From Stomoxys calcitrans (Eukaryota > Arthropoda > Insecta > Diptera > Muscidae), in contig NC_081553.1 in the NCBI RefSeq assembly GCF_963082655.1, positions 36,901,509 through 36,965,508 of the forward strand: a stretch of DNA of 64,000 nucleotides. Direction: 5' to 3'. Shown here piece after piece: positions 1 to 10,312 of the stretch (its first letter is position 1; each line of letters opens with the position of its first letter). A program made the translations under genes and the position numbers. The notes beneath the pieces were generated by a model. It ran no database searches and was not told where the DNA came from. It saw only the letters and a program-made list of their open reading frames with translations.

Positions 1-1065
1 TAGTGTAATCACGAGATTAGGCGAAATAGGTTGTCGGGTACTTTCTCTCTGTCGTTGTGACTTCTGTGATAGAAGAGCATGCATGGTTGGTGATACGGTT
101 TCGAAGGATATTCAGCGTGGTTGCCCTCAGGGTTCCATCTGTGCTTCGTGCTTCGAACCGAACACTGATTTTGGTAATAAAATTCAATGATTTGCAAGCG
201 TTGCTCGTTAGTAAGTCTATTCATGATGAAATGTCAAAGCATACTGAGCATCTTTCTCTTTGACACCATGTCTGAAATCCCACGTGATCTGTCAAATACT
301 AATGCATGAAAATCCTAACCTCAAAAAAATCACCCTTTATATGGAACCTTATGATGAATCCCCTGCTTGGACTTCTCGCTGAGTCCTTCAAAATCAGTGC
401 ATATGCGGATGACCTGCTCATCCTTGTTGAAGGAGATTTCAGATTTGCTCTGGAAACTCGCGGTCAGCTTGCCATGGGCATTGTGCGTGAAAGAAGCGAT
501 CGTGTTGGTGTTGACGTCGCGGAGGACAAAACCGTGACAATGTTGCTCAAGTGCATTTTTTCGCGGAATTGTTCACCCACAATTCGATCTGGTGTAGCTA
601 GAATCAGGAACGTAGCGCTCGTAAAATATCTGGGAGTGACTGTTTCAGAGAGAATGGATCTATTTGGATCGGGTGAAGGAGAAGATGGCTGGAGTAGCCG
701 GAATGGTTATGCGTGTACTGAGAAGTGATTGGGGTCTTAGTCGTCGCGATGATCGATCCATATATGGTGGTCTATTTGTTGCTTGCGCAATTTATAGAGC
801 GCCTGTATGGCGCGGAATTGCTGCGACAGTCTTAGGACGAAAGAAGATCCTCTCAAGTCAGAGGGTGGCAATGCTGGCTTGCTAGCCTGTGTGTAGGATT
901 GTTTTGACAGATGCAGTATAGGCATTGCTTGGCTCGTTCCAGCTTGATTTACTCGTGGGTTACATGGCCGTGCTGTATAGTGTGAAACAGGGAATTCCAT
1001 TAGTGCGTGAGGATTGGCGGCTCAAGGAACTGCTTTTGGAGCGTATTGATTAAAGGGAATACCTA
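1..1065 (+). pseudogene. R1-clade LINE fragment (reverse transcriptase, broken)
   Basis: The fragment enters at the window edge and encodes the middle and later part of a non-LTR reverse transcriptase. Near 111-132 one frame reads GCPQGS, the R1-type form of RT motif B. The frame from 306 contains FIWNLMMNPLL and then YADDLLILVEG, with the catalytic YADD at 402-413. That frame stops at 728, and the protein continues in another frame from about 664 (LRSDWGLSRRDDRSIYGG). At least two frame breaks therefore show a dead copy. GCPQGS, YADDLL and the downstream thumb resemble R1-clade elements. The same family lies antisense at 3691-6110, where the region corresponding to about 30-655 here is missing. 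The 3' side fades out near 1030-1065 with no visible tail. The clade call is from memory of motifs; an alignment was not possible. Confidence 0.75.
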
Positions 1066-2242
1066 TTCCAAGATACGGATATTTTTTCTTTGAGTAGCCA
1101 AATGAAAACACGTTCGCTCCACTCGACGGTTATATAATCTTTACAGTTTTCTATAAAGATTAAAGTTTTCGCCGTCAAAGGATTTCTTTCAGTTCGCTCT
1201 CTTCTTATTTTGGCAGCCATTCTTTACAGTTTTCTATAAAGATTATAGTTTTCGTTGTCAAAGGATTTCTTTCAGTTCGCTCCCTTTTTATTTTGGCAGC
1301 CATTCTTTTCAGTTCATTTGATGAAGAATAATTGGTAGTTTGCAATCGATTGACCTTGTTTCAAAAGACTAGATCTAGGTAATGAACTAGCGTTTGTCCT
1401 TGATTATCGATTTTAAAAAAAAATCCTTCCACACTAATGAGTGCTAGTCGGTGTCCTTTGTGTTGCTGCAAGGATAATAAATGATTTGTTTGCATGTAAC
1501 GCGGTTAACGGTCCAAGAAAGTCGGAAAAATTCTTTTGATTTAACAAAAACGCCCATTTTACAGTTTCACTTCCTACCTATTAAGCGGAAGCAAAGGTAG
1601 GCGTGTATCTGAGAAAAACTAGAGCAGTGTCACCCAAGGTTTACTCTTTGAACTAAGGATGTGTGAAATGATCACACCATCGGCCTAAGAAGTTTAAACA
1701 AATGCAGTTCGCACAAATTGCTCTTGTTAAAATAGCATTAATTACACATAGTACAGACAAAAGGATAATGCAAATCTTATGGAGAAGAGAAGAACATTTT
1801 CCCATAGGCCCAATTCATCTTTGGACAAATAATCATCACTTTTGTCTGTCCCTTGATGTTTGTTGAGCATTAACTGGAAGTCAATTGCTGGCTACCTTAA
1901 CACTTGTTCATGTTTTTTTTCTAGAGTCCTTGCTGCATAAAATTCTCATTAATCTTGAATTAAAGTCAACACCGTCTTATTTTCAAACACACACATACAC
2001 AAACATGCTTACAAACAAGAGATCTTTAGTTCGCAGCCCATGTATGTATGTGAGATTAATCTGCAGAGATCCTTATTTGTAGAAGGTAAAGATATGTGGC
2101 TGGCCACTGTTGGCTATTGTCCATTGTGTTTGTTTTTGGCAACCCAATATGTGGCAAAAAGGGAATTTTTAATTAAACATAAACATTCTTATGTGTCATA
2201 GTGAATCAGGTACATCAGGGTTGCCATCTTTTGGAGTTTCTA
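1066..2242. other. Unassigned DNA
   Basis: No coding signal I can support. It is AT-rich with short homopolymers and contains the 83-bp direct repeat listed at 1139-1304. The open frame at 1885-2082 looks like chance: low complexity and no recognisable motif. Confidence 0.5.
1139..1304. repeat. 83-bp direct tandem repeat, two units
   Basis: CTTTACAGTTTTCTATAAAG starts at 1139 and again at 1222, giving a period of 83 bp. Both units run through CAAAGGATTTCTTTCAGTTC to TTTTGGCAGCCATT with only a few differences. A third partial start lies near 1312. Each unit contains a small TCTTTA...TAAAGA hairpin. No coding function is visible. Confidence 0.8.
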
Positions 2243-2477
2243 TTGGGTTGCCCAAAATGTAATTGCGGAGTTTTTTAAAGAAAGTAAATGCATTTTTAAT
2301 AAAACTTAGAATGAACTAATCAAACATACTTTTTTTACACTTTTTTTCTAAAGCAAGCTAAAAGTAACAGCTGATAACTGACAGAAGAAAGAATGGAATT
2401 ACAGAGTCACAAGCTGTGAAAAAATTTGTCAACGCCGACTATATGAAAAATCCCCAATTACTTTTTGGGCAACCCAA
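2243..2477 (+). mobile_element. Mariner-type MITE (MADE1-like ends), copy 1
   Basis: It has inverted ends TTGGGTTGCCC...GGGCAACCCAA and is flanked by TA on both sides (2241-2242 and 2478-2479), the target duplication expected of Tc1/mariner elements. The interior has no transposase. The end block containing AAGTAATTGCGGA resembles cecropia-type mariner ends. This copy has several substitutions, such as CCCAAAATG at the left end, so it is not a young insertion. Strand is set by the interior motif GAAAGTAAATGCATTTTTAA lying next to the left end. Confidence 0.85.
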
Positions 2478-2578
2478 TATAAATTTAAGAGAGTTTTGTT
2501 TATAGATAGAAAAATCAAAGCTGTAAAGTGATTCAAAAAAGCTCCTTCTTTGGATTGATACAGAGGTCTTTTTCTATA

Positions 2579-2690
2579 GGTTAGGTTGAAAAGTGGGTGC
2601 GGATATTAATCTACCCCATGTCACTATGGACATACACCTAAGTCAGTATTCGGCTTGTTGTGCTCTCTAAATAATATCAAGTAACATCGA
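2579..2690 (+). repeat. Short dispersed repeat (GGTTAGGTTGAAAAG family), copy 1
   Basis: A unit of about 110 bp reads GGTTAGGTTGAAAAG, GGATATTAATC, CATACACCTAAG and CGGCTTGTTGTG. Related copies are at 11896-11995 and, inverted, at 24593-24690. The GGTTAGGTT start resembles the ACCTAACC-type tails of LOA/I-like LINEs in this window, so it may be a LINE 3' end or a small SINE. I cannot tell which. Confidence 0.6.
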
Positions 2691-2718
2691 AAAAAAGTTA
2701 TGAATTCCGTCCTACTTA

Positions 2719-2952
2719 TTGGATTGCCCAAAAAGTAATTGCGGATTTTTCATATAGTCGGCGTTGACAAATTTGTTCACAGCTTGGGACTCTGTAATTG
2801 CATTCTTTCTTCTGTCAGTTATCAACTGTTACTTTTAGCTTGCTTTAGAAAAAAAGTGTAAAAAAAGTATATTTCATTAAAGTTCATTCTAAGTTTTATT
2901 AAAAATGCATTTACTTTCTTTAAAAAATCCGCAATTACTTTTTGGGCAACCC
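2719..2952 (-). mobile_element. Mariner-type MITE (MADE1-like ends), copy 2
   Basis: Same family as 2243-2477 in the opposite orientation. The left end TTGGATTGCCC follows TA at 2717-2718; the right end GGGCAACCC is followed by TA at 2953-2954, with the terminal AA missing. The interior matches the other copies inverted. Confidence 0.85.
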
Positions 2953-2954
2953 TA

Positions 2955-3545
2955 CAAAATCCCTGAGTTGGTTATTGCCTGGTATTGTGTCCCCACCCCA
3001 CCCGGTGTCTGTTAATCCCGAAAGCCGGGCAATGGCATTGGAAATGCTCCAAAGTCTCATTATCTTCCCCACATGCCCTACACATGTTATCACTTGACGC
3101 ACTGATTTTGCATAAGTAAGCCCGTAGTCCTATGTGTCCCGTTATGATACCAAAAGCTTCCTTTCCTTCCTTGATACCATTCTTACTTCCTTTCAGTAAT
3201 AGCCTCGTCTTCTCACGATCCGGATATCCCCATGGGATTTTCTCTGCCCTTCCGAGCATTTCGCTGTTCCACAGCGTCGTTCGTCGACCACGCTCTTAAC
3301 TTAACTGCGTCGACCCGAAAGGATCCGCGTTAACCAAGTTTATTAATGGCAATCCTTTAGCCTTCACTGCCAAATCGTCTGTTCTTTCATTCCCCCCTAC
3401 TATGTTATGACCCGTCACCCAAAGGACGTGGATTGTGCCATTCTTAGAGAAGGCGTTAATCTCTTTCTTACATTCCAAGACTGTTCAGGAACTTACCGTC
3501 TTGGTTGTTCTATAATTGTGCAGCATTGTGAGGTCCTAGTAGCTG
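2955..3545 (-). pseudogene. LOA/I-like LINE family B: RNase H and C-terminal zinc knuckle
   Basis: On the minus strand the segment from about 3478 to 3296 reads VLWVTGHNIVGGNERTDDLAVKA. This is the C-terminal part of a LINE RNase H domain, where family members normally have WVPGHNGVRGNERADDLA. Residues T and R replace the usual P and A in key loop positions. It continues at 3259-2972 with WGYPDREKTRLLLK and then CRACGEDNETLEHFQCHCPAF, a Cys/His knuckle typical of LOA/I-type ORF2 ends. The two parts are in different frames, so the copy is dead. The 5' edge fades near 3545. Sister fragments are at 13769-14229, 32492-35300 and 48894-49188. The placement in LOA rather than the I clade is uncertain. 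Confidence 0.75.
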
Positions 3546-3690
3546 CAGGATCGGTGGAATTTGCCACTCTTGGTGTGAAAACTTTTGTACGGTTTGGTAC
3601 GAAAACCGATGTGATAGAGCGATTCTCATTTTCCTTTCTTTGTGGAACTCAAAATTTGTTTGGTCTGATTCTGAGGGCTTTATATATTAA

Positions 3691-4787
3691 GTTTTTTTTT
3701 TTTTTTATTGGACCCTAGTAGGTCCAGGGGGAATGAGAGATGGACTCCTCAATCAATCAATCTCTGTTGACAACATCGTCAAGGCGTCTTGAGAAGAAAC
3801 AGGCCATACAATCGATGAAATTCAATAACAACAGCAACAACACCGATGAGGCATCCCTTATGACTTGCGAAATAATGATCTGCCTCCAAAGCTCCCCAGA
3901 ATCGACGCCGCGTAGAATGTCGTCAAGTAAGGTAGGACCAATAATGGTAGCGATGGTATTGTGGCTCGCCGCAAAGAGAGCTTTCTGTACTGCTTGCGCT
4001 AATTTACCGATTACCAACCCCTTGAGTGGACGGGTTGATCTATTGGGAAACGAATATGGTGTTTCACGCAAATTTCTGTCATCATGGCCCAAACCTGCGA
4101 GATCCAAGGTCCACGTAAAGAACATGTACAGGGTACCAATTTGATACCACGTATTCGGACGTGTTCACCTCATTGGTTAGGAGAGGATTACTACCTAAAT
4201 CTCCTTTCGATCAATGAGTCACGGCACCCGGTTGCAAATTCAATTCCGAGCCAAGCTTGCGCTCTACCCGCCATTCGGGTATAAAGCACAGGCTAGAACC
4301 GAAGTTCTAGAGGCTCCTGACACCCGTGTTGAAAGATTAAAGTCTCTGGTAAGACTACTACCAAATGTGTTCACCTCATTGGTTAGGAGCTGATTACTAC
4401 CTAAATTTGCTTTCGGTTATTGAGTCACGGCACCCGGTTAAAAATGCAACTCCACGCCGAGCTTGCGCTCTACCCGCCATTCGGGTAGTTCCAGGGGCTC
4501 CTAACACCCGTGTTGAAAGATTAAAGTCTCCGGTAAGACTACTACCAAATGATACGAATGTCGTGTTTAACGCAGATGGCTGCCATCACAGCCCAAACCA
4601 GCGAGGCCCAAGGCCCAAGGGTGAATATAATGCGTCTACCAACCCCCCCACATATGGTAACCCGCACATAAGTACCAATTTGATTCCACGTGGATTGCTA
4701 CCTAAATGTCCTTTGGGTCAATGAGTCACGGCACCCGGTTGAAAACGCGGGGAAAAGGTGGCCAGCCTTGCAACAGTCGTCTCGTCT
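3691..4787 (-). other. 3' untranslated region and poly(A) tail of the antisense R1-like element
   Basis: Downstream (minus sense) of the R1-like C-terminus there is about 1.1 kb of non-coding sequence ending in GGGTCCAATAAA followed by a run of A (a T-run at 3691-3707 on the plus strand). A LINE that ends in poly(A) fits this. It contains the 216-bp duplication listed at 4161-4592 and a third partial unit near 4690-4745. Small open frames here have no recognisable motif, so I treat it as UTR. That it belongs to the same element is inferred from position and orientation. Confidence 0.6.
4161..4592. repeat. 216-bp tandem duplication in the R1-like 3' UTR
   Basis: GTGTTCACCTCATTGGTTAG occurs at 4161 and again at 4377, a 216-bp period. 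The units share TGAGTCACGGCACCCGGTT, CTTGCGCTCTACCCGCCATT and CACCCGTGTTGAAAG. The second unit lacks a short block (AGCACAGGCTAG region) found in the first. A third truncated copy of the CACGGCACCCGGTTGAAAA part lies at about 4725-4745. Confidence 0.85.
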
Positions 4788-6110
4788 TCAAGGGTCATAC
4801 TGAATCCCACACCGCCTCTTTAATCCCATCGTGCCTAAATCTCTAATTTCTGCATAGTACGGTACATGCCTCCAGTCCTCAGGTCTCCTACAGTCGCACA
4901 GATCAGTCGCGGACAAGTTCCTCTGATGCAAAAATGTATTAAAGGAACCATGTCCCATCAGTATGAAGCCCAGACTTAGACAGAAACCAAAGTCCGGGTG
5001 GTCTCGTACGAACGTTGCGTCACAAAAAAACTCATAAGTCACCCGACCATTATCCATGTTCGTCCATCTAGTTTTCCACAATAGCAGTGAGCCAATCCTC
5101 ACGCACTAATGGAATCCCCTTTCTCACGCTATACAGAACGGCCATGTAACGCACGAATAAATCAAGCGTGGACGCGCCAACCAATACCTGTAGTGCATCT
5201 GTCGAAACACACAGGCAAGCAATTGCCACCCTATGACAAGAGTGAATCTTCTTTCGTCCTAAGACTGTCACAGCAATTCCCTGCCATAGAGGCGCTCCAT
5301 AAGTTGCGCAAGCACAAATATACCACCATATATGGACCGAACAGCGCGAAGACTAAGACCCCAATCACTTCTCAGAACACGCTTAACTATTCCGGCTACT
5401 CCAGTCATGTTCTCCTTCACCCGATCCAAATGGGTTACAAACTATTTCGCCTAATCTCGTAAGTACACTACGCCATGAAAGGTAGTCAAAAGCGTCTTTA
5501 AGATCCACAAATATGCCAAGGACATATTTGGCGCTCGATTCTCTCACACAGTTCTGCACATGGATCTAGGCATCCACAGTGCTCTATTCCTCCCGAAAGT
5601 CGAACTGGTTGCGGAGAAGTACCCTCCTCGTAGCCATCCCTAAATCTTGTCACCACTATCCTCTCAAATACTTTTGCAAGCATGGGGAGGAGACTGATGC
5701 CCCGATACGATCTTGGGTTAATAGTCTATTTTGACACATCGTGTGAGGATCATATCGGCATGGTCAGGTATAGCCTTCCAGATGCTTTTGAACATCTGTC
5801 CAGTCATGCCGTCCATGCCAGGTGACCACCCGCTTCCAAGCCGGCAGACACTGTCCACTATCTCCAAACGTGGAGGAGGGACGATCATCTCCATGCTGGG
5901 AGCCTGTTGGTGCTCATCCGCATCGGGAAAGAACGTTCCTATTAACACCTTAGCACACTCATTCCAAGAAGTCAACACATTGTCCCCCACTCTAAAACCA
6001 CACAGTTCACCCTGACTAGAACCCCGTTGCCCAACGCGTTGGCAATACAAATCTCCAAACGTGACCTTCCTTACTCCTAATGAACAAACAGTTGCTTGTA
6101 CGTCCATATG
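4788..6110 (-). pseudogene. R1-clade LINE, antisense copy lacking the RT catalytic core
   Basis: On the minus strand 6107-5718 encodes a pre-RT and finger region: RVGDNVLTSWNECAKVL, then GWSPGMDGMTGQMFKSIWKA. Next, 5683-5498 carries VLAKVFERIVVTRF-type finger residues in shifting frames. From 5440 to 5068 the thumb region (YSVRKGIPLVREDW) follows, and 5102-4788 holds the C-terminal Cys/His region (CDCRRPEDWRHV, then C/H residues degraded). The order matches an R1-type ORF2, but the segment holding GCPQGS and YADD is absent: at 5445-5460 the text jumps from GAGATTAGGCGAAATA directly to sequence that in the plus-strand copy begins near 655. Frameshifts and stops are frequent. Confidence 0.75.
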
Positions 6111-6311
6111 GGATCAAGCATTTGTTTGACCAACCCGCCCCTGTAAACTCCTCGTGCAGGCATGTAGACCGATCGAGTTAATTGGGAACTCAAATGAAGG
6201 GTATTTTGAAGTCGATTGAGAAACATTAGCGTCAAATCTTGAATATGAGTGTAACGATAAAAACAAATTTGGTTTGCATAGTAAAAGTTACTAGGGAAAC
6301 GCCCCTTTGGG

Positions 6312-7205
6312 TTCAAAGGTTAGGTTAGGTTTAAGTGGCAGTCTGTCTTCAGTCTCACATAGACGTTTTCATCCATTGTGATTCTAGTTCCTACCGTTGA
6401 ACCATCCAGATCGCTTTGAAAAGCCCAATAACTTGCGAATGTTCACATCCGTTAGATCCGACGGGTTCTCAAAAAAATGAGAACATGAAGTGGAACTCAT
6501 TCTGACTGCTAGTGCGGGACAAACACACAGATGGTGTTCTATAGTCTCTTCTCCTTCTATGTCCTCACAGCTTCTGCAAAAGTCGTTGCTGGCAACCTTC
6601 AGTGACAGCAAAGCGGTAGACCTCTTCAAGTCCGATTAGGTTACATAGTTTTGGAATGCTCACAGCCCCCTCTTTGTAACCATACCCACAGATTCCAGTA
6701 TCCCTAGAATGTGTAGGGTAGTTCCTAGTCTCGCAAGCTCGTCTGCTTTACAATTCCCTGGGATATCTCTGTGGCCCGGCACCCAGAACAGATGAATTTT
6801 GAACTGTTCAGCCATCTTGTTGTCCAGTTCTAGATCTTTAGGGTACACCCCAAAGCCCACCAGGTCGTTTAGTTTGGAACCCTCGGTATAGGAGTCTATG
6901 TAACTTCTATTACCAGGGATATCGTAGTTCCAATCGGTTCTATTAGGAATAGTGGTACAGTACTTTTTTTTCAAAAAGCGGCTCAGGTAGGATGTAATCC
7001 ACACTGCCTGGAACATCGGATATTGTATTAAGGATAACACAGTGTCCGTAGCCGCCACATGACCAAAGAGAAAGCTTCCTTAACCTAACGATAGTGGTCT
7101 CTGCAATTTAGGTAGCCACGATGTCTAGAGGCATGAGATGTAGCATTTAATTCAGTGTATTAGATGGCGTCGTCCTTTGTGCAGTTATGATGCACAAGCC
7201 ATCAA
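6312..7205 (-). pseudogene. LOA/I-like LINE family A: RNase H to C-terminus, antisense
   Basis: The minus strand reads YIDSYTEGSKLNDLVGFGVY near 6900 and LFWVPGHRDIPGNCKADELA near 6760. These are the start and end of an RNase H domain with an intact WVPGH and N-x-x-ADELA. It then runs to CRSCEDIEGEETIEHHLCVC and KLLGFSKRSGWFNGRN near 6400. The sequence matches 17090-18455 on the plus strand. It ends at about 6318 in an ACCTAACCTAACC-type tail, as the other copy does. Several frame breaks occur, for example at 6630-6660, and the tandem duplication seen in the 18-kb copy is absent here. It is 5' truncated near 7205. Confidence 0.78.
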
Positions 7206-7650
7206 AATGTCTACCAAAACTCACTGATTTAAATTTCATCAAAATCGGGCTCAATACTCTAAATGACATCTATATCTTAATATGGTCTGACCTGGAACAC
7301 ATTTGACAGAAATGGTTAGAGGTTTACCAGAATACACTGTGCCAAATTTTGTCGAATTCGGGTAATAAATGGATCTTTTATGACCTGAATACCCCATATC
7401 GGGAGATTGGGCGATCGGTCTACAGGGCACCTATATCCAAATATAGTTCGATCTAAACCACACTTCACAGAAATGGGTAGGGGTCTACCAGAATTCACTG
7501 TGCCAAATTTCATCGAAATCGGATGAAAAATGGCCAATTTATTGCCTCAAGACTTTATGTCTGAAAATCGGTGTATATAGCGGCTATATATAACTAAAAT
7601 CCGATTTTATGAGATCAGAAGATCAGCTTTTTTTTCAAAGAATGCGAAAT
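7206..7650 (-). mobile_element. DINE-like core remnant, second subfamily
   Basis: It contains CACTGTGCCAAATTTCATCG, AAATCGGATGAAAAATGG and GATCGGTCTACAGGGCACCT. These are diverged core units of the subfamily seen at 44605-45852 and 46752-47590. Neither terminus is present. The two open frames here are readings of the repeat, not genes. Confidence 0.55.
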
Positions 7651-8229
7651 CATCAAAAATTGTTTGGAAAATTTTTTTATACCCAAGATATCTGCAAAAT
7701 TATAAATACCCAGCTTTTGGGTATAAATGGGTGAATACCCGGTATTTACCTATTGCCCATCTCTAGGCATGTACATCCATTGATACAATATGGGCCTTAA
7801 TTTAAAGCTTTAGGGAGTAAGAAATCATAAATCGTCAGAAACTATGGATACTTGTTTATCTCAGATCTGGAAGATAGGAGCCCCAATTTAAGCACATTCA
7901 TCGACTATATAAATGAGGGGAACGCCCCACCCAAAACGCACCTATCGCATATGTTGATCAATTGAGACACAGTGAGACTCAAATGAAAGGTCATTTGAGT
8001 GTAGAATATGAATCTGTGGTTACTGTTTTGATTTAATTGTCTGGTTTTTTAGATCTTGACATGCACTTTAAAGAAAGAATTGTGTAAATCGGTGGATATA
8101 GTGGATAAAGCGCTGGAGAAGTTAAAAGGGTTAACTTTGACACTCTGTGTCTTACTCAGTATTACAGATATGGACCGACAATAGCATGTTCCAAAAATGT
8201 CAAGAATCTTTTGCCCTGTTCAGATTAAT
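7651..8229. other. Unassigned AT-rich DNA with one repeat-array unit
   Basis: No coding signal. Around 7915-8040 there is one unit resembling the 47590-48835 array (GCCCCACCCAAAACGCACCT, then CTCAAATGAAAGGTCATTTG). Near 7680-7760 the motif GGGTAT/ATACCC recurs in short inverted form. The rest is not recognised. Confidence 0.45.
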
Positions 8230-10312
8230 AACAAGTAAAAGCGTGCAAAGTTCGGCCGGGCCGAATCTTATATACCCTCCACCATGGAGCGCATTTGTCG
8301 ATTTCTTTTCCCGGCATCTCTTCTTAGGCAAAAAATTATATAAGAAAAGATTTGCTCTGCTATTGGAGCGATATCAACATATGATCCGGATTGAACCACA
8401 ATTAAATTGTATATAGGAGACCTGTGTAAAATGTCAGCCAATTCGAATACGAATTGCGTCCTTGGGGGGCTCAAGAAGTAAAATAGAGAGATCGATTTAT
8501 ATGGGAGCTTTATCGGGCTATAGACCGATTCAGACCATAATAAACACGTATGTTGATGGTCATGAGAGGATCCGTCGTACAAAATTTCAAGCAAATCGGA
8601 TAATAGTTGCGACCTCTAGAGGCTCAAGAAGTCAAGATCCCAGATCGGTTTATATGGCAGCTATATCAGGTTATGAACCGATTAGAATCATACTTGACAC
8701 AGTTGGTGGATATCACAACAAAACACGTGGTGCAAAATTTCATTCTAATCGGATAAGAATTGCGACCTCTAGAGGCTCAAGAATTCAAGACCCAAGATCG
8801 GTTTATATGGCAGCTATACCAGGTTATGGACCGATTTGAACCATACTTGGCACAGTTGTTGGATATCATAATAAAACACGTGGTGCAAAATTTCATTCTA
8901 ATCGGATAAGAATTGCGCGCTCTAGAGGCTCAAGAAGTCAAGACCCAAGATCGGTTTATATGGCAGCTATACCAGGTTATTGGCCGATTTGAACCATACT
9001 TGGCACAGTTGTTGGATATCATAACAAAACACATGGTGCAAAATTTCATTCCAATCGGATAAGAATTGCGCGCTCTAGAGGCTCAAGAAGTCAAGACCCA
9101 AGATCGGTTGATATGACAGCTATACCAGGTTATGGACCGATTTGAAACATACTTGGCACAGTTGTTGGATATCATAACAAAACACGTGGGGCAAAATTTC
9201 ATTCCAATCGGATAAGAATTGCGCGCTCTAGAGGCTCAAGAAATCAAGACCCAAGATCGGTTTATATGACAGCTATACCAGGTTATGGACCGATTTGAAC
9301 CATACTTGGAAGTTAGAAGTGATACTAATACACTATGTGCAAAATTTCATTCCAATCGGATAAGAATTGCGCGCTCTAGAGGCTCAAGAAGTCAAGACCC
9401 AAGATCGGTATATATGACAGTTATACCAGGTTATGGACCGATTTGAACCATACTTGGCACAGTTGTTGGATATCATAACAAAACACGTGGGGCAAAATTT
9501 CATTCCAATCGGATAAGAATTGCGCGCTCTAGAGACTCAAGAAATCAAGACCCAAGATCGGTTTATATGACAGCTATACCAGGTTATGGACCGATTTGAA
9601 CCATACTTAGAAGTTAGAAGTGATACTAATACACTATGTGCAAAATTTCATTCCAATCGGATAAGAATTGCGCGCTCTAGAGGCTCAAGAAGTCAAGACC
9701 CAAGATCGGTATATATGACAGTTATACCAGGTTATGGACCGATTTGAACCATACTTGGCACAGTTGTTGGATATCATAACAAAACACGTGGTGCAAAATT
9801 TCATTCTAATCGGATAAGAATTGCGCGCTCTAGAGGCTCAAGAAGTCAAGACCCAAGATCGGTTTATATGACAGCTATACCAGGTTATGGACCGATTTGA
9901 ACCATACTTAGCAGTTAGAAGTGATACTAATACACTATGTGCAAAATTTCAGTCAAATCGGATAAGAATTGCGCCCTCTAGAGGCTCAAGAAGTCAAGAC
10001 CCAAGATCGGTTTATATGGCAGCTATATCAAAACATGGACCGATATGGCCCATTGACAATACCAACCGACCTACACTAATAAAAAGTATTTGTGCAAAAT
10101 TTCAAGCGGCTAGCTTTACTCCTTCGGAAGTTAGCGTGCTTTCGACAGACAGACGGACGGACAGACGGACGGACGGACATGGCTAGATCGACATAAAATG
10201 CCGCGACGATCAAGAATATATATACTTTATGGGGTCTCAGACGAATATTTCGAGTAGTTACAAACAGAATGACGAAATTACTATGCCCCCCATCCTATGG
10301 TGGAGGGTATAC
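8230..10312 (-). mobile_element. DINE-1/INE-1-like (Helentron-associated) element, 2.1 kb, both ends present
   Basis: Canonical orientation is minus. Its 3' end lies at 8230 (ACAAGTAAAAGCGTGC, the complement of a CTTTTACTTGT end), followed by the hairpin TTCGGCCGGGCCGAA and TATACCCTCCACCATGG. Its 5' end lies near 10312 (GGTGGAGGGTATAC), forming the subterminal inverted repeat. Near 10150 is a GACGGACGGACAGACGGAC microsatellite, followed by TGGCTAGATCGACATAA and AGAATATATATACTTTATGG. These are the same landmarks, in the same order, as Drosophila INE-1 (TATACCC, ...GATCTAGCCATGTCCGTCTG). The core has ten tandem units. No Rep/helicase is present, so it is non-autonomous. Confidence 0.85.
8600..10035 (-). 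repeat. Tandem core array, ten units of about 152 bp with dimeric higher-order pattern
   Basis: GGCTCAAG (GACTCAAG once) recurs at 8621, 8773, 8927, 9080, 9233, 9381, 9533, 9682, 9835 and 9983. Spacing is 148-154 bp. From 9233 on, short units (148-149 bp, carrying GAAGTGATACTAATACAC) alternate with long ones (152-153 bp, carrying GTTGTTGGATATCATAAC), giving about 300-bp dimers. Because the period is not a multiple of three, the open frames across it, such as 8462-8839 and 9887-10186, cannot be a conserved protein repeat. Confidence 0.9.

Noticed and set aside
3757..4125. 122-codon minus-strand frame downstream of the R1-like ORF
   Set aside because: It falls in the presumed 3' UTR, contains a run of Leu from CAA/CAG repeats and shows no family motif.
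8462..8839. Proteins with IYMAAISGYEPI/IRIAPSRGSRSQDPRSVYM repeats, here and at many other loci
   Set aside because: These are readings of the DINE-1-like core unit. The period of about 152 bp is not divisible by three, so neighbouring units fall in different frames, and stops interrupt each copy.
8600..10035. CRISPR-like array
   Set aside because: Units repeat along their whole length with no conserved-repeat/unique-spacer pattern. The context is an insect-type transposable element and no cas gene is present.
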